Origin: Kitasatospora aureofaciens
GTDB lineage: Bacteria > Actinomycetota > Actinomycetes > Streptomycetales > Streptomycetaceae
Assembly: GCF_001188955.3 (NCBI RefSeq)
Contig: NZ_JPRF03000050.1
Location: 1 to 45,086 of the forward strand
Direction: 5' to 3'
DNA length: 45,086 nt
The notes under the pieces were generated by a model, which did no database searches, was not told where the DNA came from, and saw only the letters and a list, made by a program, of their open reading frames with translations. A program made the position numbers and the translations under genes. This document shows, in pieces, positions 10,648-18,360 of this stretch (position 1 is the stretch's first letter; every line of letters starts with the position of its first letter).

Positions 10648-13344
10648 ATGGCCACTCGTACGCCCGGAAACGCCGCACGCAAACCGAGTCCGGGACCGTC
10701 CAAGAAGGCCGCGGCCAAGGCCCCGGGCAAGCCGCCCGCGAAGAAGGCGGCCGCCCGCAGGGCCCCCGCGAAGAAGGCGGCCGCCAAGTCGGCTCCGCCG
10801 CCCCCGCCGCGCCGGTCGGTGCTGATGAGCGCCCTCAACGCGCTCGCGAGCCCGATCGCCGCGATCTTCCGCAGCTTCGGCGACGGCGCCAAGAACCTCC
10901 ACCCGGCCCACCGCAAGGACGGGATCGGCCTGCTGCTGTTCGCGCTCGCGCTGGTGGTCGCGGCCGGCACCTGGTTCAGCTCGGAGGGCTGGCTGAACGG
11001 GGCGGCCACCGCCGTGGTCTCCGGGCTGTTCGGGCGACTGGACGTGCTGGTGCCGTTCCTGCTGGCCGGGATAGCGATCCGGCTCTGGCGCCACCCTGAG
11101 TTGCCGGAGGCCAACGGCCGGATCGTGATCGGGCTGAGCACGCTGCTGGTCGGCATCCTCGGGCTGGTCCACATCGGCTGCGGCGCGCCCACGATGGGCA
11201 GCGGCGCCTCCCGGATAAGGGCGGCCGGCGGGATCATCGGCTGGGGCGCGTCCACCCCGATGATGGCCGCCGCCGGCGCGGTGCTGGCCGTGCCGCTGCT
11301 CCTGCTGCTGGCCTTCTTCGGCCTGCTGGTGGTCACCGCCACCCCGGTCAACCGGATCGGCGAGCGGGTGCGCGGCGTGGGGATGAGGCTCGGCGTGGTC
11401 GAGCCCGGTCCCGAGGACGCGTCGCACTGGGGGCGTACGCCGGAGCGCGAGCTGTCCACCGAACCGCCGGAGGACGTCGACCCCGAGGCGCTGCCCTACA
11501 CCGTGGACACCGACCGTGACGACCCGGGCGACGAGATCGCCGCCCGCCGTCGCCGCCGCCGGCGCAAGCAGTCCGTCGAGGACGACGAGGAGCAGCCGGC
11601 CGCCGTCCGCGTCTCGCTGGACAAGGGCCCCCTGGGCGAGGAGCCGCCGGACCCGTACGCCACCCGCGACCTCGCCGCCGGCGCGGCCGCCGACCTGGAC
11701 GGCGCACTGGTCTACGGCGTGCCCGCCTCCTCCGCGGTGGCGGACATGATGCACCAGGTCAAGGACCTCACCGCGGCGCCCGAGGAGCCCGCCGTCCCGG
11801 CCGCCCGCAACGGCGGCCCGGGCGCGCCCGCGGAGCACAGCCCGGCGCCGGTGCGGATGGAGCAGCTGCAGCTCGGCGAGGGCGTCACCTACGCGCTGCC
11901 CTCGCTCGACCTGCTGGAGCGCGGCGGCCCGGCGAAGGCCCGCAGCGCCCTCAACGACGAGGTGGTCGCCCAGCTCACCGGCACCTTCACCGAGTTCAAG
12001 GTGGACGCCAAGGTCACCGGCTTCACCCGCGGCCCGACGGTCACCCGCTACGAGGTCGAGCTCGGCCCGGCCGTCAAGGTGGAGCGGATCACGGCGCTCG
12101 CCAAGAACATCGCGTACGCGGTGGCCAGCCCGGACGTGCGGATCATCAGCCCGATCCCGGGCAAGTCCGCGGTCGGCATCGAGATCCCCAACCGGGACCG
12201 CGAGATGGTCAACCTCGGCGACCTGCTGCGCTCGCGCACGGCTGCCGAGGACACCCACCCCATGGTCGTCGGCATGGGCAAGGACGTCGAGGGCCACACC
12301 GTGATGGCGAACCTCGCCAAGATGCCGCACATCCTGGTGGCCGGTGCGACCGGCGCGGGCAAGTCGTCCTGCATCAACTGCCTGATCACCTCGATCCTCG
12401 CCCGGGCCACCCCGGACGAGGTGCGGATGGTGCTGGTCGATCCCAAGCGGGTCGAGCTGACCGCGTACGAGGGCATCCCGCACCTGATCACGCCGATCAT
12501 CACCAACCCGAAGAAGGCCGCCGAGGCCCTCCAGTGGGTGGTGCGCGAGATGGACATGCGCTACGACGACCTCGCGGCGTTCGGCTTCCGGCACGTGGAC
12601 GACTTCAACGCGGCGGTGAGGGCCGGCAAGGTCACCCCGCCGCTGGGCAGCGAGCGGGAGCTGCGGCCGTACCCGTACCTGCTGGTGATCGTCGACGAGC
12701 TGGCCGACCTGATGATGGTCGCCCCGCGCGACGTCGAGGACTCGGTCGTCCGGATCACCCAGCTGGCCCGCGCGGCCGGCATCCACCTGGTGCTCGCCAC
12801 CCAGCGGCCCTCGGTGGACGTGGTGACCGGTCTGATCAAGGCCAACGTGCCGTCCCGGCTGGCCTTCGCGACCTCCGCGATGGCCGACTCCCGGGTCATC
12901 CTGGACCAGCCCGGCGCGGAGAAGCTGATCGGCAAGGGCGACGCGCTGTTCCTGCCGATGGGCGCGAGCAAGCCGATCCGCATGCAGGGCGCGTTCGTCA
13001 CCGAGGCGGAGATCGCCAAGGTGGTGCAGCACTGCAAGGACCAGCTGAGCGCCGTCTACCGGGACGACGTGATGGCCGGGGCCGGGCCGAAGAAGGAGAT
13101 CGACGAGGAGATCGGCGACGACCTGGACCTGCTGATCCAGGCCGCCGAGCTGGTGGTCTCCACCCAGTTCGGCTCCACCTCGATGCTCCAGCGCAAGCTC
13201 CGCGTCGGCTTCGCCAAGGCGGGCCGGCTGATGGACCTCATGGAGTCGCGCGGGATCGTCGGTCCGAGTGAGGGCTCCAAGGCCCGAGACGTGCTGGTGA
13301 AGCCGGACGAACTGGACGGGGTGCTGATCACCCTGCGGGGCTGA
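10648..13344 (+). CDS. ftsK: FtsK/SpoIIIE DNA translocase
   Basis: An 898-residue double-stranded DNA pump that clears chromosomes from closing sporulation septa. The first 55 residues are a basic Lys/Ala/Pro-rich tail with PAKKAAA repeats. Four transmembrane helices follow at about residues 90-235, then an acidic/charged linker, the alpha/beta FtsK motor (Walker A AGATGAGKSS with Lys572, Walker B-type LLVIVDELADLM) and the winged-helix gamma domain at the C-terminus that reads orientation sequences (about residues 830-898). Length fits actinobacterial FtsK. ATG 10648 is the first start of the homologous frame and sits 8 bases after a -10 hexamer, so translation is probably leaderless. It stands alone; the next gene starts 281 bases later from its own promoter. 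Confidence 0.96.
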   Translation: MATRTPGNAARKPSPGPSKKAAAKAPGKPPAKKAAARRAPAKKAAAKSAPPPPPRRSVLMSALNALASPIAAIFRSFGDGAKNLHPAHRKDGIGLLLFALALVVAAGTWFSSEGWLNGAATAVVSGLFGRLDVLVPFLLAGIAIRLWRHPELPEANGRIVIGLSTLLVGILGLVHIGCGAPTMGSGASRIRAAGGIIGWGASTPMMAAAGAVLAVPLLLLLAFFGLLVVTATPVNRIGERVRGVGMRLGVVEPGPEDASHWGRTPERELSTEPPEDVDPEALPYTVDTDRDDPGDEIAARRRRRRRKQSVEDDEEQPAAVRVSLDKGPLGEEPPDPYATRDLAAGAAADLDGALVYGVPASSAVADMMHQVKDLTAAPEEPAVPAARNGGPGAPAEHSPAPVRMEQLQLGEGVTYALPSLDLLERGGPAKARSALNDEVVAQLTGTFTEFKVDAKVTGFTRGPTVTRYEVELGPAVKVERITALAKNIAYAVASPDVRIISPIPGKSAVGIEIPNRDREMVNLGDLLRSRTAAEDTHPMVVGMGKDVEGHTVMANLAKMPHILVAGATGAGKSSCINCLITSILARATPDEVRMVLVDPKRVELTAYEGIPHLITPIITNPKKAAEALQWVVREMDMRYDDLAAFGFRHVDDFNAAVRAGKVTPPLGSERELRPYPYLLVIVDELADLMMVAPRDVEDSVVRITQLARAAGIHLVLATQRPSVDVVTGLIKANVPSRLAFATSAMADSRVILDQPGAEKLIGKGDALFLPMGASKPIRMQGAFVTEAEIAKVVQHCKDQLSAVYRDDVMAGAGPKKEIDEEIGDDLDLLIQAAELVVSTQFGSTSMLQRKLRVGFAKAGRLMDLMESRGIVGPSEGSKARDVLVKPDELDGVLITLRG

Positions 13345-13579
13345 CGGACCGTGCCCTCGGCGGGTGTTCACTCGTTCGGAGGAGGGTAGGCGCCACGAAG
13401 GCTCGTCTTCGATCCCCCGGGGAACCGAATGTCCGTACGCCGCGTCACAGGCCGCGAAGCACACCCCGAGTTCCGTCGTGCGTCCCCGCTGACCGCCGGC
13501 CAGCGGGGGCCGGAGCCACGGTCGTGGCGGGGCCGCGCATTCGGCCCGGTCCGTTTGAGAAACGATCCGCCCGCGCCCC

Positions 13580-13585
13580 TAGACT
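13580..13585 (+). promoter_or_regulatory. Candidate promoter of the RodZ-like gene
   Basis: TAGACT at 13580 with TTGAGA at 13555-13560 (19-base spacer) resembles a housekeeping SigHrdB promoter 40 bases before the GTG start. Spacing is one base longer than optimal. Confidence 0.45.
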
Positions 13586-13625
13586 GTTCCCCAGCAGGTG
13601 GCCATCCGCTCGAAAGGCGTGCCCC

Positions 13626-14480
13626 GTGACCATCGGCAAGTCCTCCGACCGCGACAACGCCCCGTCGTCCGTCGAGCCGACCGACGACGCGGAGCAGGCA
13701 GCCGATGCTCCGAGCATCGGCCGGGTGCTGTCCGCCGCCCGGATCGAGGCGGGACTCACGGTGGACCAGGTGAGTACCTCCACCCGCGTGCGGGTGCCGA
13801 TCGTCCATGCCATCGAGGAGGACGACTTCGGCCGCTGCGGCGGCGACTTCTACGCCCGCGGGCACATCCGCTCGATCGCCCAGGCGGTCGGCGCCGACGC
13901 CGAGGCACTGGTCGCCCGCTTCGACGAGGCGCACGGCGGCTCGCCGGCCTCCAAGCGCCCGACCACCCAGCTGATCGACAGCGGCCCGATCAAGGTGCCC
14001 GCCCGCAGCCGGCCGAACTGGGCGGCGGCCATGGTCGCCGCGATCGTCGCCGTGGTCGGCCTGATCGGCTTCAACCTGGTGAGCGGCAGGGGCGGCCACA
14101 CCGGCACCGGCACCGGCTCCGCCAGCGCCCCGCTGCCCAGCGGCTCCAGCACCGGCTCGGTCGCCCCGGTCACGCCGACCGTCCAGCCGTCGGCGCCCGC
14201 GGCGATCGCCGCCGTCCCGGCCGACAAGGTCACCGTGAAGCTGGTCGCCGAGGGCACCAGCTGGGTCTCGGCGATGGACGGCAACGGCAAGTCGCTGTTC
14301 CAGAACAACATGAGCGGCGGCCAGGACCAGACCTTCACCGACCCCAAGCAGATCAAGCTGGTGCTCGGCAACGGCGGAGCCGTGCACGCGTACGTCAACG
14401 GCAAGGACCTCGGCGTCCTCGGCAAGGACGGCCAGGTGGTGCACGTCACGTACACCCCCGGAGACCCGCAGGCAGGCTGA
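13626..14480 (+). CDS. RodZ-like helix-turn-helix membrane protein
   Basis: A 284-residue bitopic protein with the RodZ arrangement: a Cro/C1-type helix-turn-helix at about residues 30-100 (SIGRVLSAARIEAGLTVDQV), a single transmembrane helix at about 138-158, a Ser/Gly/Thr/Pro-rich stalk and a C-terminal DUF4115 beta domain (about 205-280). RodZ links cytoskeletal MreB to the wall machine in rods; in streptomycetes, where MreB works in spore-wall synthesis, the role is inferred rather than known. GTG 13626 is chosen because the HTH family similarity begins soon after and an AAAGG site lies 8 bases upstream. It lies between ftsK and rimO, the position of SCO5751 in S. coelicolor. Confidence 0.8.
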   Translation: MTIGKSSDRDNAPSSVEPTDDAEQAADAPSIGRVLSAARIEAGLTVDQVSTSTRVRVPIVHAIEEDDFGRCGGDFYARGHIRSIAQAVGADAEALVARFDEAHGGSPASKRPTTQLIDSGPIKVPARSRPNWAAAMVAAIVAVVGLIGFNLVSGRGGHTGTGTGSASAPLPSGSSTGSVAPVTPTVQPSAPAAIAAVPADKVTVKLVAEGTSWVSAMDGNGKSLFQNNMSGGQDQTFTDPKQIKLVLGNGGAVHAYVNGKDLGVLGKDGQVVHVTYTPGDPQAG

Positions 14481-14563
14481 CCACAGGGCCCGCGGGGGCC
14501 GGTTATGACCAGCCGAACCGTGGCGCGCGGACTCCGGGGCGAACGGCACCGGAGGCCGCGCGT

Positions 14564-14569
14564 TAATCT
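14564..14569 (+). promoter_or_regulatory. -10 element of a leaderless rimO promoter
   Basis: TAATCT is followed by 7 bases and then the ATG of rimO. No Shine-Dalgarno site exists in the 15 bases before the start. Confidence 0.55.
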
Positions 14570-14576
14570 TGGCCCT

Positions 14577-16082
14577 ATGCCTGAACGCCGCACTGTCGCC
14601 CTTGTCACGCTCGGATGCGCCCGCAACGAGGTGGACTCCGAGGAACTCGCCGGGCGACTGGAAGCCGACGGCTGGTTGCTCGTCGACGATGCCGCCGAGG
14701 CCGATGTCGCCGTCGTCAACACCTGCGGCTTCGTCGAAGCCGCCAAGAAGGACTCCGTCGACGCCCTGCTGGAGGCCAACGACCTCAAGGGGCACGGCCG
14801 CACCCAGGCCGTCGTCGCGGTCGGCTGCATGGCCGAGCGGTACGGCAAGGAGCTCGCCGACGCGCTGCCCGAGGCCGACGGGGTGCTCGGCTTCGACGAC
14901 TACGCGGACATCTCCGACCGCCTGCAGACCATCCTCTCCGGCGGTCACCACGCCCCGCACATCCCGCGCGACCGCCGCAAGCTGCTGCCGATCAGCCCGG
15001 CCGATCGGCAGTCCGCCGCCGAGGCCGTCGCGCTGCCCGGTCACGGCGCCGAGGCCGCCGCCGAGCCGATCACCGACCTGCCCGAGGGCCTCGCCCCGGC
15101 CTCCGGCCCGCGCACCCTGCGCAAGCGGCTGGACGACAGCCCGGTCGCCTCGGTCAAGCTCGCCTCCGGCTGCGACCGGCGCTGCTCCTTCTGCGCCATC
15201 CCGGCCTTCCGCGGCTCCTTCATCTCCCGCCGCCCCTCCGACGTGCTGAACGAGGCCCAGTGGCTGGCCGGGCAGGGCGTCCGCGAGATCGTCCTGGTCA
15301 GCGAGAACAACACCTCGTACGGCAAGGACCTCGGCGACATCCGGCTGCTGGAGACGCTGCTCGGCGAGATCTCCGCGATCGAGGGCGTCGAGCGGGTGCG
15401 GGTGTCCTACCTGCAGCCGGCCGAGATGCGCCCCGGTCTGATCGACGCGATGACCGGGACCGCCGACGTGGTGCCCTACTTCGACCTGTCCTTCCAGCAC
15501 TCGGCGCCCGCCGTGCTGCGCCGGATGCGCCGCTTCGGCTCCACCGACCAGTTCCTGGAGCTGCTGGGGACCATCCGGGGCAAGGCCCCGCAGGCCGGTG
15601 CCCGGTCCAACTTCATCGTCGGCTTCCCGGGGGAGACCGAGGAGGACTTCACCGAGCTGGAGCGCTTCGTCACCCACGCAGGGCTGGACGCGATCGGCGT
15701 CTTCGGCTACTCCGACGAGGACGGCACCGAGGCCGCCACCTACGACGGCAAGCTGCCCGAGGACGTCGTCGCCGACCGGCTGGACCGGCTGAGCCGGCTC
15801 GCCGAGGAGATGACCGCCCAGCGGGCCGAGCAGCGGATCGGCACCGAGGTCGAGGTGCTGATCGAGTCGGTCGAGGACGGCGTGGTCGAGGGCCGCTCCG
15901 CCCACCAGGCCCCGGAGACCGACGGCCTGACCACCCTGCACGGCGTCGAGGACCCGAAGGTCGGACAGTTCTGGCGGGCCACCGTGGTGGCCAGCGAGGG
16001 CGTCGACCTGATCGCCGAGGCGCTGGAGCAGGTGCGAGCGCTCAGGACCGCGGGGGCCGAGGCTCCGGGAGCCGGGGAATGA
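14577..16082 (+). CDS. rimO: Ribosomal protein S12 methylthiotransferase RimO
   Basis: A 501-residue radical-SAM enzyme that adds a methylthio group to an aspartate of ribosomal protein S12. The N-terminal UPF0004 domain has its three cluster cysteines (TLGCARN Cys14, VNTCGF, VGCMAER). The radical-SAM cluster motif CDRRCSFC gives Cys199, Cys203 and Cys206, and a TRAM domain ends the protein at about 425-490. RimO rather than MiaB is indicated by LGCARNEVDSE and by the separate miaB gene at 37738. A roughly 45-residue Ala/Pro-rich insertion (about residues 140-185) lies between the first two domains and makes the enzyme longer than the E. coli protein. It heads an operon: its stop overlaps the pgsA start in ATGA. 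Confidence 0.93.
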   Translation: MPERRTVALVTLGCARNEVDSEELAGRLEADGWLLVDDAAEADVAVVNTCGFVEAAKKDSVDALLEANDLKGHGRTQAVVAVGCMAERYGKELADALPEADGVLGFDDYADISDRLQTILSGGHHAPHIPRDRRKLLPISPADRQSAAEAVALPGHGAEAAAEPITDLPEGLAPASGPRTLRKRLDDSPVASVKLASGCDRRCSFCAIPAFRGSFISRRPSDVLNEAQWLAGQGVREIVLVSENNTSYGKDLGDIRLLETLLGEISAIEGVERVRVSYLQPAEMRPGLIDAMTGTADVVPYFDLSFQHSAPAVLRRMRRFGSTDQFLELLGTIRGKAPQAGARSNFIVGFPGETEEDFTELERFVTHAGLDAIGVFGYSDEDGTEAATYDGKLPEDVVADRLDRLSRLAEEMTAQRAEQRIGTEVEVLIESVEDGVVEGRSAHQAPETDGLTTLHGVEDPKVGQFWRATVVASEGVDLIAEALEQVRALRTAGAEAPGAGE

Positions 16083-16717
16083 CCAAGGGGCCCGGCGCCC
16101 CGGCCGCGGCCCGCCCGGGCAGACCGGCGGCCGCCCTGCCGTCGGCGCCGGGCATCTGGAACATCGCCAACGTGCTCACCATGGTCCGGCTGCTGCTGGT
16201 GCCGGTGTTCGTGGCGCTGCTGTTCGCCGGCGGCGGGCACGATCCCAAGTGGCGTTCGGTCGCCTGGGCCTCCTTCGCCATCGCGATGATCACCGACCTG
16301 TTCGACGGCGAGCTCGCCCGCCGCAAGGGCCTGGTCACCGACTTCGGCAAGATCGCCGATCCGATCGCCGACAAGGCCATCATGGGCGCGGCGCTGATCG
16401 GCCTTTCGGTGCTCGGCGACCTGCCCTGGTGGGTCACTGCGGTGATCCTGGCCCGCGAGCTCGGCATCACCCTGATGCGCTTCTGGGTGATCCGCTTCGG
16501 GGTCATCCCGGCCAGCCGCGGCGGCAAGCTCAAGACGCTGACCCAGGGCATCGCGGTCGGCATGTACGTGCTGGACCTCCACGGCTGGCTGGCCACCGGG
16601 AGGGCGGTCCTGATGGGCCTGGCGGTGCTGCTGACCGTCGGCACCGCACTGGACTACGTCGGGCAGGCGCTGCGACTGCGCCGCGAGGGCACGGCCGCGG
16701 AGCGCGCGGACCGGTAG
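16079..16717 (+). CDS. pgsA: CDP-diacylglycerol-glycerol-3-phosphate 3-phosphatidyltransferase (PgsA-type)
   Basis: A 212-residue membrane enzyme of the CDP-alcohol phosphatidyltransferase family, which joins CDP-diacylglycerol to glycerol 3-phosphate on the way to phosphatidylglycerol and cardiolipin. The family motif is complete: D-G-x2-A-R-x8-G-x3-D-x3-D within DLFDGELARRKG and the following FGKIADPIAD. Six hydrophobic helices are visible. The N-terminal 25 residues are Ala/Pro-rich and variable. The ATG at 16079 overlaps the rimO stop by 4 bases (ATGA), indicating coupled translation. Actinobacteria carry several paralogues of this family, so the exact alcohol substrate is inferred from the rimO/cinA/clgR context, where pgsA-type genes are usual. 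Confidence 0.88.
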   Translation: MTKGPGAPAAARPGRPAAALPSAPGIWNIANVLTMVRLLLVPVFVALLFAGGGHDPKWRSVAWASFAIAMITDLFDGELARRKGLVTDFGKIADPIADKAIMGAALIGLSVLGDLPWWVTAVILARELGITLMRFWVIRFGVIPASRGGKLKTLTQGIAVGMYVLDLHGWLATGRAVLMGLAVLLTVGTALDYVGQALRLRREGTAAERADR

Positions 16718-16733
16718 GAACAGGGGACCTCCG

Positions 16734-17210
16734 ATGACGGACCACGAGCTGGCCGAGCGGGTGCACGCCGCGCTGCGGGCCGAGGGCGGCACGCTGGCCG
16801 TCGCCGAGTCGCTCACCGGTGGGCTGCTGGCCGCCGCGCTGGTGGACGTCCCGGGGGCCTCCGCGACCTTCCGCGGCTCGGTCACCGCGTACGCGACCGA
16901 GCTGAAGGCCTCGGTGCTGGGGGTGGACGAGGGCCTGTTGGACGTGTACGGTCCGGTCCACCCGGTGGTGGCCCGACAGATGGCCGAGGGCGTGCGCGCC
17001 CTGCTGGGGGCCACGTACGGGCTCGCGACGACCGGGGTGGCCGGTCCGGACCCGCAGGACGGACAGCCGGTGGGCACCGTACACCTGGCGGTCGCCGGCC
17101 CGGGGGGAACTCTGGTCAGTTCGCCCCTGCTGTCGGGCGCCCGTGCCACAATCCGTCACGACGCGGTGACCGCCGCACTGGAACTGCTCGCCGGCCGACT
17201 CAGTCGTTGA
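16734..17210 (+). CDS. cinA: CinA C-terminal domain protein, nicotinamide-nucleotide amidase (PncC)
   Basis: A 158-residue protein consisting only of the CinA C-terminal (PncC) domain, without the N-terminal COG1058 part of full CinA. The domain hydrolyses nicotinamide mononucleotide to nicotinic acid mononucleotide in NAD salvage. Conserved blocks are visible: AESLTGGLL near residue 24 with the catalytic serine, SVTAYATELK near 47 and TTGVAGPD near 103. The ATG at 16734 follows the pgsA stop by 16 bases, so rimO-pgsA-cinA form one operon. Annotated names vary (cinA or pncC). In many actinobacteria the next gene is clgR, as here. Confidence 0.9.
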   Translation: MTDHELAERVHAALRAEGGTLAVAESLTGGLLAAALVDVPGASATFRGSVTAYATELKASVLGVDEGLLDVYGPVHPVVARQMAEGVRALLGATYGLATTGVAGPDPQDGQPVGTVHLAVAGPGGTLVSSPLLSGARATIRHDAVTAALELLAGRLSR

Positions 17211-17526
17211 CGGCCGGCGGACGGATCTCCACCGGATCGAGATTCTGCCGAACTGGCGTACAGGCATGACACAGCTGGAGGATCGTGTTACATCCAACGG
17301 CCTGGTTGGGCAGAAACCAGGTGGCGAACGAGTTGCGTGACGGTGGCCGGGTGGGCCAGGTCGGGTACCACGAGGGGCCCGCGAACCCGGGTACGACACC
17401 GGAACAAGGAGGGGGACGGCCTTGCAGCCCAGAGTGAACACGACCAGGGTCCCCGCACGCGAAGCGGGCAAGGCGGTACGGTGGGGGCGTGACATCTCGA
17501 TCCGCAGTCCGAGGAGGGAGGCACCG
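17211..17526 (+). promoter_or_regulatory. clgR upstream region
   Basis: The 316 bases between cinA and clgR hold a TACGGT -10-like hexamer at about 17476-17481, which would start a leader of about 40 bases ending in a GAGGAGGGAG ribosome binding site before ATG 17527. Further up, AAGGAGGGGG (17405-17414) sits 7 bases before a TTG at 17422 that is in frame with clgR. I looked for a GTTCGC-N5-GCG ClgR box and found only degenerate look-alikes. Confidence 0.4.
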
Positions 17527-17895
17527 ATGATCCTGCTCCGTCGCCTACTGGGCGATGTACTGCGTCGGCAGCGCCAGCGCCAGGGCCGCACACTCCGCGA
17601 GGTGTCGGCGGCCGCCAGGGTTTCGCTCGGGTACCTCTCCGAGGTGGAGCGGGGACAGAAGGAGGCCTCTTCGGAGCTGCTCTCCGCCATCTGCGACGCG
17701 CTCGACGTCCGGATGTCCGAGGTCATGCGCGAGGTCAGCGACGAACTGTCGCTCGCCGAACTTGCGGCGATGGCCACCCTCTCCGAGGGTGATCTGCTGA
17801 GGCCGGTACTCGAACCGGTTCCGCTGCCCGCCCCCGGCGCCGACCGGGCGAACATGTCGCCCAAGGCCGCCGCGATGGATGTGGTCGCTGCCTGA
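17527..17895 (+). CDS. clgR: ClgR, XRE-family activator of clp protease genes
   Basis: A 122-residue Cro/C1-type activator that in Streptomyces and corynebacteria switches on clpP1P2, clpC and lon and, in some species, DNA repair genes. The helix-turn-helix (about residues 19-65) is nearly identical to the S. lividans protein as I remember it: LREVSAAARVSLGYLSEVERGQKEASSELLSAICDALDV in overlapping blocks. The C-terminus ends in DVVAA; in the known protein the terminal Ala-Ala makes ClgR a ClpP substrate, giving feedback control. The ATG at 17527 has a strong GAGGAGGGAG site. An in-frame TTG at 17422 with its own strong site would add 35 residues; the family start argues for 17527. It follows rimO-pgsA-cinA with a 316-base gap. 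Confidence 0.93.
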   Translation: MILLRRLLGDVLRRQRQRQGRTLREVSAAARVSLGYLSEVERGQKEASSELLSAICDALDVRMSEVMREVSDELSLAELAAMATLSEGDLLRPVLEPVPLPAPGADRANMSPKAAAMDVVAA

Positions 17896-17949
17896 TCCGG
17901 CCTCGACTCCCGGGTATCCGATGCCCGGGGCGAGCGGAGGAGGGCGGTC

Positions 17950-18249
17950 GTGCGGAGGATCGCGACGGTGCGCACGGTGGCCCGAATACGGCTGCGGGTG
18001 CGGTGGGCGGTGACGCGGCCGGCGCGCCGGGTCCTGCTGGTTCTCACGGCCGGGCTCACCTGGTGGCTCGTGGCCGTCCGCGGGCAGCTGACCGACGGCG
18101 CGGTGCTGGGGCTGCTGGCGGCCGGCGGCTGGGGGCTCGGTCTCATCCCGGTCCATGCCGACCGGAACGCGACCGGACCCGTGCGACGCCGACGCGGGCG
18201 CGAGGAGGCCGTGCGCCGGGTGGAGGCACCATCACCGCCGATCGGGTGA
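17950..18249 (+). CDS. Small membrane protein of unknown function
   Basis: A 99-residue basic protein with two hydrophobic stretches (about residues 27-46 and 50-68) that could form a transmembrane hairpin, flanked by Arg-rich ends. I do not recognise a family. The GTG start at 17950 has a very good GGAGGAGGG site 5 bases away and codon bias typical of the region, which supports it being real. It lies 54 bases after clgR, with a small hairpin in the gap, and a strong terminator follows. In mycobacteria this position is taken by the psp envelope-stress genes, so an envelope role is possible but only a guess. Confidence 0.65.
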   Translation: MRRIATVRTVARIRLRVRWAVTRPARRVLLVLTAGLTWWLVAVRGQLTDGAVLGLLAAGGWGLGLIPVHADRNATGPVRRRRGREEAVRRVEAPSPPIG

Positions 18250-18261
18250 ATCGACGTGGCC

Positions 18262-18294
18262 GGAGGCCGCGGGGTCGTTGACTCCGCGGCCTCC
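18262..18294. terminator. Bidirectional-type hairpin between the small membrane protein and lhr
   Basis: A perfect 11-bp stem (18262-18272 with 18284-18294) with an 11-base loop, followed on the plus strand by GGCTCTTT. It lies between two converging genes and can end both transcripts. Confidence 0.7.
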
Positions 18295-18360
18295 TGGCTC
18301 TTTCCGCGGCATTCGGGTGCGTTCGCGGCGTTCCGGCCCCTGGGCGGCGCTCGGGCCCTG

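Noticed and set aside
13401..13425. A tRNA-like TTCGATCCC at about 13409
   Set aside because: No acceptor stem, D-arm or anticodon arm can be built around it.
17320..17400. Possible ClgR box before clgR
   Set aside because: GGCGAACGAGTTGCG and CCCGCGAACCC resemble parts of GTTCGC-N5-GCG, but neither has both half-sites with correct spacing.
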